A DNA stretch of 64,000 nt from Palsa-504 sp963790065 (lineage in GTDB: Bacteria > Actinomycetota > Actinomycetes > Streptosporangiales > Streptosporangiaceae). Location of the stretch: positions 744,001 through 808,000 of the forward strand of contig CAWBNK010000001.1 in assembly GCA_963790065.1 (NCBI GenBank), given 5' to 3'. Shown here in pieces: positions 1 to 7,923 of this stretch (position 1 is the first letter of the stretch; every line of letters begins with the position of its first letter). The notes beneath the pieces are model-generated. The model was not told where the DNA came from, did no database searches, and saw nothing but the letters and a program-made list of their open reading frames with translations. The position numbers and the translations under genes were made by a program.

Positions 1-1
1 T

Positions 2-556
2 CAGCGCGGCTCGGCACGCCGCGGCCGAGTGCGGCTCGCCCTGGCCCGGCTGCGGGCCCGGGAGACGGACCGGCGCAAGGACTGGGCGGAGAAGGCCAGC
101 ACGGACATCGCGCGCCGGTTCGACCTGATCCGCGTCGAAGACCTTCATATACCGAACATGACCCGGTCCGCGAAAGGCACGCCTGAGGACCCGGGCCGCA
201 GCGTCCGGCAGAAGGCCGGGCTCAACCGGGGGATCCTGCGGTCCGGATGGGGCCTGCTGGTGCGCCGCCTGCAGGACAAGGCGCCCGGCCGGGTGGAGAA
301 GATCAATGCCGCGTTCACGAGCCAGCGCTGCTCGGCGTGCGGGCACGTGGACCCGAAGTCGCGCGAGAGCCAAGCCCTCTTCCGGTGCACCGTCTGCGGA
401 TACGCCCGCAACGCTGATGTGAACGCGGCCAGGAACATCGCGGCGGGGCACCCCACCCACCTCCCCATCCCCCTTCACCTGCGGGGAGGCTGCCGGGATG
501 CCGGGCCCGTGAACCGCGAACCTCAACTGCTTTCCTCCCTCGCCGGACGTCAGTAG
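2..556 (+). CDS. tnpB: TnpB-like RNA-guided nuclease of an IS200/IS605-type element (5' end outside window)
   Basis: The frame is open from the first base, so only the C-terminal ~184 codons are present. TnpB proteins are RuvC-fold, RNA-guided DNA nucleases carried by IS200/IS605 and IS607 elements. Two of the three RuvC acidic sites are visible: the Glu in VEDLHIPNM and the final Asp in NADVNAARN. Between them lies a four-cysteine zinc ribbon (CSACGHVD and CTVCGYARN). The first RuvC Asp must lie upstream of the window. The tail after NAARN is longer than usual and overlaps the element's right end, where the guide RNA of such elements is encoded. No tnpA is visible here, so it may be a TnpB-only copy or tnpA may lie upstream. 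Family assignment is secure; activity is not testable from this fragment. Confidence 0.88.
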   Translation, partial: QRGSARRGRVRLALARLRARETDRRKDWAEKASTDIARRFDLIRVEDLHIPNMTRSAKGTPEDPGRSVRQKAGLNRGILRSGWGLLVRRLQDKAPGRVEKINAAFTSQRCSACGHVDPKSRESQALFRCTVCGYARNADVNAARNIAAGHPTHLPIPLHLRGGCRDAGPVNREPQLLSSLAGRQ

Positions 557-591
557 CTGGAATCCCCGCCCTCGGGCGGGGAGGATGTCAA
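440..591 (+). ncRNA. Candidate omega/reRNA scaffold at the element's right end
   Basis: In characterised TnpB systems the guide RNA scaffold comes from the 3' end of tnpB plus the transposon right end, and the guide is the flanking DNA just outside. Here the 3' part of tnpB is followed by a perfect GC hairpin at 563-582 and the terminal GAGGATGTCAA-type sequence at 581-591. By analogy the guide would start near 592. The boundaries are inferred by analogy; no transcript evidence is available. Confidence 0.35.
563..582. repeat. Right-end hairpin of the IS200/IS605-type element
   Basis: Nine bases (563-571) pair perfectly with 574-582 around a 2-base centre, seven bases after the tnpB stop codon. 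It has the position and sequence style (G+C-rich stem followed by GAGGATGTCAA) of the subterminal right-end palindromes recognised by HUH transposases of this family. The element therefore probably ends at about 591. Confidence 0.65.
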
Positions 592-675
592 GGGGTCGCA
601 TTCTCGCATGCGTGGGCATACCTTTGGCGAGGCACCCCTGATCGGGGACTCCCGCCTAATCGTGGAGGAACGGTC

Positions 676-1338
676 GTGCACATCGTGATCATGGGCTGCG
701 GGCGAGTGGGGTCGACGCTGGCCCACATCCTGGAAGACCGGGGCAACGGCATCGCGATCATCGACAGGGATCCTGAGGCGTTCCGCAGGCTACGTTCGGC
801 CTTCAAGGGCGAGAAGGTCACCGGTGTCGGCTTCGACCGGACCGTGCTCATCCAGGCGGGCATCGAGCGCGCGGACGCCTTCGCGGCCGTGAGCAGCGGC
901 GACAACTCCAACATCATCGCGGCCCGGGTGGTCCGCGAGACCTTCGGCGTGGTGCGCGTGGCAGCGCGGATCTACGACCCGCGAAGGGCCGAGGTCTACG
1001 AGCGGCTCGGCATTCCCACCGTGGCCACCGTCCGCTGGACCGCCGACCAGATGCTCCGCAAGCTGCTGCCGGAGGGCACCGAGCCGCTGTGGCGGGATCC
1101 GACGGGCAAGATCGTGCTGGCCGAGGTCGCCTTCTCCCCCGCCTGGATCGGCGAGCAGGTGAAGGCCGTGGAAGCGTCCACGATGACCCGGATCGCCTTC
1201 GTCGACCGCCTGGGCCAGGCTTTCGTACCCGACGGCGGTACGGTTCTGCAGGAAGGTGACGTCATCCACGTCGTCGCTAAGGAGAACGACTTGGACCGGA
1301 TCGCCGCGGCCTTCGCGTCCCGGAGAGGCGAGCACTGA
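676..1338 (+). CDS. ceoB: TrkA-type potassium uptake regulatory protein (CeoB-like)
   Basis: A 220-residue cytoplasmic RCK protein of the TrkA family, which binds NAD(H)/nucleotides and gates Trk/Ktr potassium channels. The N-terminal Rossmann fold starts MHIVIMGCGRVG with the GxGxxG loop and an acidic residue (IIDRD) at the end of the second strand. A TrkA-C domain fills about residues 140-215 (EGDVIHVV near its end). The GTG start is supported by GGAGGAA at 664-670, five bases upstream. It overlaps ceoC by one base (TGATG), so the two are co-translated, as in the mycobacterial ceoBC pair. No channel subunit is visible nearby, so its partner must be encoded elsewhere. Confidence 0.92.
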   Translation: MHIVIMGCGRVGSTLAHILEDRGNGIAIIDRDPEAFRRLRSAFKGEKVTGVGFDRTVLIQAGIERADAFAAVSSGDNSNIIAARVVRETFGVVRVAARIYDPRRAEVYERLGIPTVATVRWTADQMLRKLLPEGTEPLWRDPTGKIVLAEVAFSPAWIGEQVKAVEASTMTRIAFVDRLGQAFVPDGGTVLQEGDVIHVVAKENDLDRIAAAFASRRGEH

Positions 1339-2006
1339 TGCGGATCGCGATAGCGGGTGCCGGGGCCGTCGGCCGCTCGATCGCCAGCGAACTGCTGGAG
1401 AACGGGCACGAGGTCCTGCTGATCGACCAGGATCCGAAGGCGATCGCGGTGGAAGCCGTACCGCGGGCCGAATGGCTGCTGGCCGACGCGTGCGAGATCA
1501 GCTCCCTGGACGATGCCGCGCTGCACCGGTGCAATGTGGTGGTCGCGGCGACCGGTGACGACAAGGTGAACCTGGTCGTGTCGCTGCTGGCCAAGACCGA
1601 GTACGGGGTACCCAGGGTCGTGGCCCGGGTGAACCACCCGGGCAACGAATGGCTGTACAACGAATCCTGGGGTGTCGACGTCGCGGTATCCACGCCGAGG
1701 CTGCTCTCGGCGCTGGTCGAGGAGGCCGTCAGCGTCGGTGACCTGGTACGGCTGATGTCGTTCGGGCAGAGCGAGGCCAGCCTGGTCGAGCTGACCATGC
1801 CTGACGAGGCGCCGCTGGTCGGGCAGCGCGTCGGCGGGATCCAGTGGCCCGCCGACACCTCGCTGGTCGCCATCCTGCGCGAGGGCCGGGTCCTGGTCCC
1901 CCACCCCGATGACCCGCTGCAGGCCGGCGACGAGCTGTTCTTCGTGACCAGCGAGGATGTCGAGGACGACCTCGCGCGCCTGCTGAGCGCTAACGAGTCT
2001 CGGTGA
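1338..2006 (+). CDS. ceoC: TrkA-type potassium uptake regulatory protein (CeoC-like)
   Basis: A 222-residue paralogue of the preceding protein, again with an N-terminal nucleotide-binding RCK fold (MRIAIAGAGAVG, then LLIDQD) and a C-terminal TrkA-C domain ending with GDELFFVTS. Actinobacteria commonly carry two such half-size TrkA proteins in tandem, probably assembling together on one channel. The ATG overlaps the ceoB stop by one base. Its 3' end overlaps the convergent DUF3710 gene by 17 bp (1990-2006), leaving no room for a separate terminator. Confidence 0.92.
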   Translation: MRIAIAGAGAVGRSIASELLENGHEVLLIDQDPKAIAVEAVPRAEWLLADACEISSLDDAALHRCNVVVAATGDDKVNLVVSLLAKTEYGVPRVVARVNHPGNEWLYNESWGVDVAVSTPRLLSALVEEAVSVGDLVRLMSFGQSEASLVELTMPDEAPLVGQRVGGIQWPADTSLVAILREGRVLVPHPDDPLQAGDELFFVTSEDVEDDLARLLSANESR

Positions 2007-2724
2007 ACTCCGGGCCGCGGTCGAAGGGGTTCAGGTCGGTCTGGAACCTGTTCTCTTCGGCGGCGGCCGCCTGTTCTTCGTAGGCCTTCATGGCTTCCGG
2101 CGGCAGCCGCAGCTCGAGCAGGTCGCGCGGCGGCACCGGGTGCTCGCCGCGCACGACCACCATGGCCCTGAACGCTTCCTCGAGCACGCTCGCCGCGGAT
2201 CCGCCGGAAGTGGCCGGGCCAGTGATCAGGGCGCGCAGCAGCCAGCGCGGGCCGTCGACGCCGACGAAGCGGGCCGCGAACAGGCCGGAGGCAGGTTGCC
2301 CGGGCTGAACGGGCACCTGAGCCGCGACCTCCACGCCGAATGGTCCCGTCGTCTCTTCGCTCCGGCCGCCGGCCGCGGAAACCTCGGCGGCGATCTCCGC
2401 CCGCAGATCGTCCCACAGGGCGCCGCGGCGCGGCGCGGCGAAGGCCTGGACCTTCATCTCGCTGTCGCCGTACCTGACGGTCACCCAGGCGCCGTGCTGC
2501 TCGGCCATGGTCAGCTCGATCTCGCAATCAGGGCCGACCGGCACGAGCAGGCTGCCCAGATCCTTGCGTTCCCGAACCGGGTGCGGCTCGTCGACATCCC
2601 ACGGCCCGCCCTCGGCCCGCGGCACGCCCGCGGGAGGCCCGGCCTCAGCTAGCTCCTCGTCGTCGAACGGCTCATCCTCGTAGAGCTCGTCGTCTGCCTG
2701 CGCTGAACGACGCCGACGAAACAC
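1990..2724 (-). CDS. DUF3710 domain protein
   Basis: A conserved actinobacterial protein of unknown function, 244 residues from the GTG at 2724, which has GAAGGAG 8 bases upstream. A longer in-frame reading from 2805 would run into dut and is less likely. The N-terminus is basic and then strongly acidic (repeated Glu/Asp around residues 10-25). The DUF3710 core follows, with signatures GPWDVDEP, LGSLLVPVG and VQAFAAPR. It lies 25 bp downstream of dut and is probably co-transcribed with it, the same order as the mycobacterial and streptomycete loci. No catalytic motif is recognisable. Confidence 0.85.
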   Translation of the reverse strand: MFRRRRSAQADDELYEDEPFDDEELAEAGPPAGVPRAEGGPWDVDEPHPVRERKDLGSLLVPVGPDCEIELTMAEQHGAWVTVRYGDSEMKVQAFAAPRRGALWDDLRAEIAAEVSAAGGRSEETTGPFGVEVAAQVPVQPGQPASGLFAARFVGVDGPRWLLRALITGPATSGGSAASVLEEAFRAMVVVRGEHPVPPRDLLELRLPPEAMKAYEEQAAAAEENRFQTDLNPFDRGPEFTETR

Positions 2725-2749
2725 TGCACACGCTCCTTCTCGTTCTTGC

Positions 2750-3226
2750 TCAGGTAACCAGCTCGGTGCGGCTGGCGCCATGCCCGCCGGTCGAGCCGAA
2801 GCCACCGTCTCCTCGCATCGATCCCGGCAGCACCTCTACCTCGTGGAAGGTGGCCCGCTCGACCCGCTGGATGACCAGCTGCGCGATCCTGTCTCCCCGC
2901 TTGAAGCTGACCGGGCGGGAGGAGTCGGTGTTCAGCAAGGTCACCTTGATCTCACCACGGTAACCGGCGTCGATCGTCCCCGGCGCGTTCACCAGCGTCA
3001 CCCCGTACTTCGCCGCCAGCCCGGAACGCGGGTGCACAAACGCGGCGTACCCGTCAGGCAGCGCGATGGCCAGCCCGGTCCTAACCAGCGCCCGCTCGCC
3101 GGGCGCCAGCTCCACGTCCTCGGCGGTCGTCAGGTCGGCGCCCGCGTCCCCACCGAAGGCGTACGACGGCAGCGGAACGCCGGTGTCCAGGCGCTTGATC
3201 AGCACGTCCGGTCCAGATCCGGGCAA
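2750..3226 (-). CDS. dut: Deoxyuridine 5'-triphosphate nucleotidohydrolase (dUTPase)
   Basis: Hydrolyses dUTP to dUMP and pyrophosphate, keeping uracil out of DNA and feeding thymidylate synthesis; a homotrimer with shared active sites. All five dUTPase motifs are visible: GDAGADL (I), PRSGLAAKYG (II), GTIDAGYRGEIKV (III, catalytic Asp), RGDRIAQLV (IV) and the glycine-rich RGDGGFGSTGG (V) at the C-terminus. I prefer the TTG at 3226 because GAAGGGAG (3233-3240) is 6 bases upstream and it gives 158 residues, close to the ~154 typical of the family. A GTG at 3205 is the alternative. First gene of a likely dut-DUF3710 operon. Confidence 0.93.
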   Translation of the reverse strand: MPGSGPDVLIKRLDTGVPLPSYAFGGDAGADLTTAEDVELAPGERALVRTGLAIALPDGYAAFVHPRSGLAAKYGVTLVNAPGTIDAGYRGEIKVTLLNTDSSRPVSFKRGDRIAQLVIQRVERATFHEVEVLPGSMRGDGGFGSTGGHGASRTELVT

Positions 3227-3302
3227 CGAAGGCTCCCTTCCTGTGGCCACGCACGGTGAGGATAGCGCGACATCGGAGGGCTGTCGCACGGTACGCGCCG
3301 CC

Positions 3303-4616
3303 TCATGGGTCATCCGCGTCGTCGTCCTCACGCCGCAGTTCGGTCACTGCGCGGGTAATCACGGCGACCATCGGGACCGCGACCACCGCGCCGGCGATAC
3401 CTGCGACCACGCCCCCGACGGCCAGCGACAGGATGATGGCCAGCGGGTGGAGCCGTATCACCCGGCCGACTACCTGTGGCTGGAGCAGGTGGCCCTCCAG
3501 CTGATCCTCGATGACCAGCACGCACAGCAGGATGAGGGCGTCCACCCAGCCCTTGGTGGCCAGTGTCACCAGGATGGCCACGGTCCCGGCCACCAGCAAG
3601 CCGATCAGCGGGACGAACGCGGCCAGGAACACCAGCACGGCCAGCGGGATGACCAGCGGTGCCCCCATGATCCACAGCGTGATCCCGATCACCAGGGCGT
3701 GGATCGCGGCCACGGCGACCGTGCCGCGCATGTAGTACACCACCGCCAGCCAGGCCGACTGCCCGGCCCGGTTCACGCGCCGGGCGGTCGCCGCGGGCAT
3801 GCCGCTCAGCAGCCAGGTCCAGATCCGCTCCCCGTCCTTGATTAGGAAGAACATGACGAAGAGCATCAGGACCAGGCCGCCGAAGAACTCGACGGCGATC
3901 TTGCCGCCGGTGATGACGGTCCCCTCGACCAGGGCCTTGTGCTTGCTCAGGTAGGCGGGGATGTTGTTGAGCGCGTTCTTGACGCTGGCGTTCTTCAGGT
4001 GGAAGGGCGGGCCAGCCAGCCACGACTCCAGCTGTGCGGTGGTGTGCCTGGACTCGGCCAGCAAGGCCGGGTACTCGGCGCTGACCCGGTTCGTGACCAG
4101 CACGATGATCCCGCCCAGCACCGCGGCCGCGATGAGCAGCGTGCACCAGGTCGCGGCCAGCCCCGGCAGCCCCGCCCGGCGCAGCCTGGCCGTCAGCGGC
4201 TGGAGCAACGCCGTCAGCAGCAGGGCGGCGGTGCAGGGCACGACGACGATGTACAGCACGCCTATGACGCGGGCGATCAGGTACAAGGCGAGGGCGAGCA
4301 GGAGCAGCCGCCAGGACCAGGCGGCGCCGGTCTGCAGCCAGCTCGGCACCCGGCTCTGCTCAGGCATGTTCCTGCGGCCCGCGGTCCGCTCGGCGGTCTT
4401 CACGACGGTTCCGGTCCGCTCGCCCGTCACCACCACGGAGCCGTTGTCGTTAGCCACCGTGACCGTCCCGCCCCGCTCGGCAGGACCGGAGCTCTCGGCC
4501 GGGCCAGCGTGCTCAGCCGGGCTGGCCGGCGCGGAGTCGGCTGAGGGCGGCCCGGCGGACGCTAGCCGTTCCACTGCCGCACGCCCCCGGCGGCCCAGGC
4601 TCCGCCACGACTCCAT
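3303..4616 (-). CDS. AI-2E family transporter (PerM/TqsA-like membrane protein)
   Basis: A polytopic membrane protein of about 437 residues. It has a long, low-complexity Ala/Pro/Gly N-terminal tail (about 90 residues), then about seven to eight hydrophobic segments with the family's paired helices and the late signature EDQLEGHLLQPQVVGR. The family includes AI-2 exporters and Na+/H+ antiporters, so the substrate is not predictable. The ATG at 4616 is chosen because GAGGGT lies 10 bases upstream. The alternative ATG at 4640 would overlap the divergent DUF3093 start. It lies upstream of dut on the same strand, with about 76 bp between them. Confidence 0.85.
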   Translation of the reverse strand: MESWRSLGRRGRAAVERLASAGPPSADSAPASPAEHAGPAESSGPAERGGTVTVANDNGSVVVTGERTGTVVKTAERTAGRRNMPEQSRVPSWLQTGAAWSWRLLLLALALYLIARVIGVLYIVVVPCTAALLLTALLQPLTARLRRAGLPGLAATWCTLLIAAAVLGGIIVLVTNRVSAEYPALLAESRHTTAQLESWLAGPPFHLKNASVKNALNNIPAYLSKHKALVEGTVITGGKIAVEFFGGLVLMLFVMFFLIKDGERIWTWLLSGMPAATARRVNRAGQSAWLAVVYYMRGTVAVAAIHALVIGITLWIMGAPLVIPLAVLVFLAAFVPLIGLLVAGTVAILVTLATKGWVDALILLCVLVIEDQLEGHLLQPQVVGRVIRLHPLAIILSLAVGGVVAGIAGAVVAVPMVAVITRAVTELRREDDDADDP

Positions 4617-4638
4617 CTGACCAACTACCCTCAACTGC

Positions 4639-5121
4639 ATGCACGATTACCGCGAACGGCTGCAGGTACCGCTCGCCTGGTGGCTGCTTTCCTTCCCGAC
4701 CGTCCTCATCCTCGGCGTCACGCTGTACGCGGGGCTGCCCTGGCCGTGGCCCATCATCATCGTCGGCGGCCTGGCCGTGGGGTGCGCGGCACTGCTGATC
4801 GCACTCGGCCGGGGCAGCGTGGAGGTCGCCGACGGAGCGCTGCGGGCGGGTGGGGCCGTGCTGCCCCTGACGGCCGTCGGCGAGATCGTGGTCCTCGACG
4901 AGAAGCAATCCACACGGCTGCGCGGTCCGCGTGCCGATCCGGCAGCGCACCTGTACCTGCGACCCTACCTGAAGGAATCCGTGTACCTGGCGCTGGAGGA
5001 GGCGGCATCGACGGGGCAGCCAGCGGTCCCTTACTGGCTGGTCGGCACCAGGCACCCGGCTGAGCTGGCCGCCGTGATCGAAAGGTGCCGAGTACAGGGC
5101 GGGCACGAGCCAGTGGCATGA
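4639..5121 (+). CDS. DUF3093 membrane protein
   Basis: A 160-residue protein with two hydrophobic segments at about residues 12-32 and 35-57, followed by a soluble domain (residues 60-160) containing the DUF3093 signature LRGPRADP and a YWLVGTRHP motif near the end. Widespread in actinobacteria next to dut and suhB; function unknown. Transcribed divergently from the AI-2E transporter. The start codons are only about 23 bp apart, so promoter sequences must overlap the coding ends. Confidence 0.83.
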   Translation: MHDYRERLQVPLAWWLLSFPTVLILGVTLYAGLPWPWPIIIVGGLAVGCAALLIALGRGSVEVADGALRAGGAVLPLTAVGEIVVLDEKQSTRLRGPRADPAAHLYLRPYLKESVYLALEEAASTGQPAVPYWLVGTRHPAELAAVIERCRVQGGHEPVA

Positions 5122-5153
5122 TTGCGCGGACGGGGCTAGAAGGAGGCAGTGGG

Positions 5154-5441
5154 ATGGCGGACAGAAAAGCGGACCTTGGCACCAGGGTCGTCAGCACGGT
5201 GGCGGCCATGGCGGCCGCGTTTGTCGCACGCAAGGTGATCACCGTGGCCTGGACCAAGGCCACCGGCAAAGAGCCACCCACGCATCCGGAGGATCCGCAG
5301 GTGGCGCTGTCCGAGGCGCTAAGCTGGTCCATGCTGACCGGGGTCACCGTCGAGGCCGCGCGGTTGCTCGCGACCCGGGCGGCGGCGCGCAGATCGCACG
5401 CCGGCCCGGACTGCGAGTCCGCGAGTGCCGCGGACGGCTAA
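5154..5441 (+). CDS. DUF4235 small membrane-associated protein
   Basis: A 95-residue protein. The ATG at 5154 has AAGGAGG at 5140-5146, which settles the start against longer readings. It contains the DUF4235 pattern: a hydrophobic first helix (VVSTVAAMAAAFVARKV), the W-x-x-x-T-G-K-x-P-P motif (WTKATGKEPP), then a second hydrophobic helix with an R-rich tail. Function unknown. It follows DUF3093 by 32 bp and overlaps the convergent DUF4193 gene by four bases. Confidence 0.82.
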   Translation: MADRKADLGTRVVSTVAAMAAAFVARKVITVAWTKATGKEPPTHPEDPQVALSEALSWSMLTGVTVEAARLLATRAAARRSHAGPDCESASAADG

Positions 5442-5737
5442 GCGGCGCACTCCCGGCAGACAAGCTGGCCATTGCGGTCTTCGGCAAGCTGACTCCGGTG
5501 GTGCACAAGGAAGCACCGGGAACACGTGAATTCATCCGCCTGACGCGGTATCACCCGGAACGAGAGTTCCTCGTTCGACAGATCAGCCCCCGGCAACTCC
5601 AGGGACTCGGCAACATCGTCGGGGTCAAGATCGATGGTGCTCGATGACTTGTCCATCCGGCGCGCCTGAAGTTCCTGAAGGCTGTCCTCAGTCAGGTCGT
5701 CATCCGTCTTCCGCGGGCTGTCGTAGTCGGTAGCCAT
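5438..5737 (-). CDS. DUF4193 zinc-ribbon-like protein
   Basis: A 99-residue acidic protein typical of actinobacteria (Rv2699c type). Its N-terminal half is Asp/Glu-rich, and its C-terminus has two CxxC pairs (CSRC and CREC) that probably bind one zinc. The ATG at 5737 with GGAG 7-9 bases upstream gives the family's usual ~100 residues. It is convergent with DUF4235, the stop codons overlapping in four bases. Function is not established. Constant presence beside suhB suggests a housekeeping role. Confidence 0.85.
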   Translation of the reverse strand: MATDYDSPRKTDDDLTEDSLQELQARRMDKSSSTIDLDPDDVAESLELPGADLSNEELSFRVIPRQADEFTCSRCFLVHHRSQLAEDRNGQLVCRECAA

Positions 5738-5900
5738 CTGAGTACTCCATCCCCCTTCATCCGTAGTGCGCAAGTCGCTGCGCGGTTGTAACGCTTTCAA
5801 GGCCCTAGTTGTGCCCGATTCCGGCGGGGAATTCTGTCAGATTCGCGACCGGCGTACACGCGGCACGCCGAAACTCCTGACGCGTCCTAGTACGGATGGC

Positions 5901-6765
5901 TCAGGCGCCCGGTTCACGGCTGCGCGGCGCGTCGCGCTCCGGGTCGAGCCTGGTCAGGAACGCCGCCAGTTGCCGGTACAGATCGGGGTTCGCGGCGACG
6001 GTCATCGAGGTGCTCTCCGGGCGGCCGGCCAGCCCGCCGACGACTGCGCCGGCTTCACGGGCGATGAGGCCGCCTGCCGCGTAATCCCAGTAGTTCAGCC
6101 CGCGCTCGTAGAAGGCGTCCATCCGGCCGGCCGCCACCGAGCACAGGTCCACGGCGGCGGAGCCGCCGCGCCTGATGTCCCGCACGTGCGGCAGCAGGGC
6201 CGCGACGACCTCGCCTTGCACCCGCCGGCGTCCGGAGTCGTAGCCGAATCCGGTGGCCACCAGCGCCTGGGCCAGCGCCGTACCCGCGGCACAGCGCAGC
6301 CTGATGGCGGTCCCGCCCCGGTGCAGCCAGGCTCCCTGGCCGGCCACGGCCGTGAACGTCTCACCGAAGCGGGGCACCTCAACCACCCCGGCCAGCACGG
6401 AACCGTCTACCTCAGCGGCGATGGAGACCGCCCAGTCCGGCAGCCCGTAGAGGTAGTTGACGGTGCCGTCGAGCGGGTCCACCACCCAGCGCACCCGGCT
6501 CGCGCCGCCCTGGCCGGCTGACGCATCCGGACCGCCGAGCGTCTGGCCGCCCTCCTCGCCCAGCACCGTATCGCCGGGGCGGACGGCCCGGATCCGCTCG
6601 GTGATCAGCGCCTCTGACCCGCGGTCCATCTCCGTTACCACGTCCGTGGGGCTCGACTTGGTGTCGATGACCTCGGGCCGCTCATCCCCGCGCCAGGACG
6701 CCAGCAGGCCAGGCCTCGCCCGCGGCCTCGACAGCGATCTTGAGCAGCGCATCGGGATCGGTCAC
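5901..6765 (-). CDS. suhB: Inositol-1-monophosphatase family protein, apparent +1 frameshift near codon 18
   Basis: Mg2+-dependent phosphatase of the IMPase/FBPase superfamily, likely acting on inositol phosphate or related sugar phosphates. Metal-site motifs are intact: GEEGG, WVVDPLDGTVNYLYG and the C-terminal WDYAAGG. The natural start appears to be the GTG at 6765, overlapping the hemH stop as GTGA and encoding DALLKIAVEAAGEA, a typical family N-terminus. That frame then runs into a stop. Dropping one base near 6711 (a duplicated AGGCC) joins it seamlessly to the main frame and gives 287 residues, the expected length. Without that correction the only start is an ATG at 6752 with an unrelated N-terminus. 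Sequence error or a recent lesion are both possible. Confidence 0.85.
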
Positions 6766-7796
6766 CGGGACCCGCCGCAGCAATCCGCGGGGCAGGTCTG
6801 GGTCGGCACGCCCATGCCGCCCAGTGCCGCCACCGCGCTCGTACCTGGCCGGGCGAGGCGTTCCCGTACCAGCTCGGTGATCATCGAGGCGAACCGCGGG
6901 TCAGTGCTGGGCGTGGCCGTCCGGGCGAACGCCAGGCCCAGGGAGTCGGCGGTCTGCGCCGCCTCGATGTCCAGGTCATGCCGGACCTCCATGTGGTCGG
7001 ACACGAATCCGACCGGGATCACTACCACGGCCTCGGTACCTGACTTGGCCAGGTCGCCGAGATGATCACGCACGTCGGGTTCCAGCCAGCGCTGCGACGG
7101 CGGACCGCTCCGGCTCTGGTAGGCCAGCGACCACGGATGACGGCCGTCATCGACGCGTTCGGCAACCAGCCGGGCAGCCTCGTTCAGCTCGGCCGGGTAC
7201 CGGCCTCCGGGGCGCGGGCCGCTGGAATCGGCCATCGCGACCGGCACGCTGTGGGCGGTGAACACCAGGTGCGCCTCGTCGCGGACCTCGGCGGGCAGCG
7301 TGGCCAGCGCGATGCGCGCGTGGTCGGCGAAAGGCTCGATGAAGCCGGGATGGTTGAAGAAGCGCCTGATCTTGTCGATCCGCGGCGCGCCGGGACCGAC
7401 GGCCGCCCGGGCCCGCTCGATGTCATCCAGGTACTGCCTGCAGCTTGAGTAGGAGCTGTACGCAGAGGTCACGAAGGCGACCGCGTGCCGGACGCCGTCC
7501 TTCGCCATGGCGCGGACGGTATCGGCCAGGTAGGGAGCCCAGTTCCGGTTTCCCCAGTAGGCGGGCAGCGACAGGTCGGCGGCGGCGAAATCTTCTCGCA
7601 CCGCGGCCAGCAGGTCGCGGCACTGCTGGTTGATCGGGCTCACCCCGCCGAACGCGTAATAGTGCTCGGCCACGCCCGCGAGCCGCTCGCGCGGGATTCC
7701 GCGTCCCCGGGTGACGTTCTCGAGGAACGGGATGACGTCATCGGGACCTTCCGGACCGCCGAACGAGACGAGCAGGAACGCGTCGTAGGCCGGCAT
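6762..7796 (-). CDS. hemH: Coproporphyrin III ferrochelatase
   Basis: Inserts Fe2+ into coproporphyrin III in the coproporphyrin-dependent heme pathway of actinobacteria (hemH/cpfC). The protein is 344 residues from the ATG at 7796; longer in-frame readings lack conservation. Motifs are LVSFGGPEGPDDV at the N-terminus, the catalytic-His region FTAHSVP, and VIPVGFVSDHMEV with the conserved Glu. A cysteine in SSYSSC (about residue 119) and three in the C-terminal TCPADCC fit the [2Fe-2S] cluster known in mycobacterial ferrochelatases, although the C-terminal spacing is compressed. It is translationally coupled to suhB by a GTGA overlap. Confidence 0.92.
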   Translation of the reverse strand: MPAYDAFLLVSFGGPEGPDDVIPFLENVTRGRGIPRERLAGVAEHYYAFGGVSPINQQCRDLLAAVREDFAAADLSLPAYWGNRNWAPYLADTVRAMAKDGVRHAVAFVTSAYSSYSSCRQYLDDIERARAAVGPGAPRIDKIRRFFNHPGFIEPFADHARIALATLPAEVRDEAHLVFTAHSVPVAMADSSGPRPGGRYPAELNEAARLVAERVDDGRHPWSLAYQSRSGPPSQRWLEPDVRDHLGDLAKSGTEAVVVIPVGFVSDHMEVRHDLDIEAAQTADSLGLAFARTATPSTDPRFASMITELVRERLARPGTSAVAALGGMGVPTQTCPADCCGGSR

Positions 7797-7923
7797 GCTT
7801 CCATCCAACCAGGGCTGGGGACCGGCCCGTCCAGCGGCCGATCCAGCCCGGGTAGCCGGAACAGCGATCTGCGGCCCGTTTGGATGCGTCCGATATCGTA
7901 GCGACCGTGGGGCACTGCGGCTG

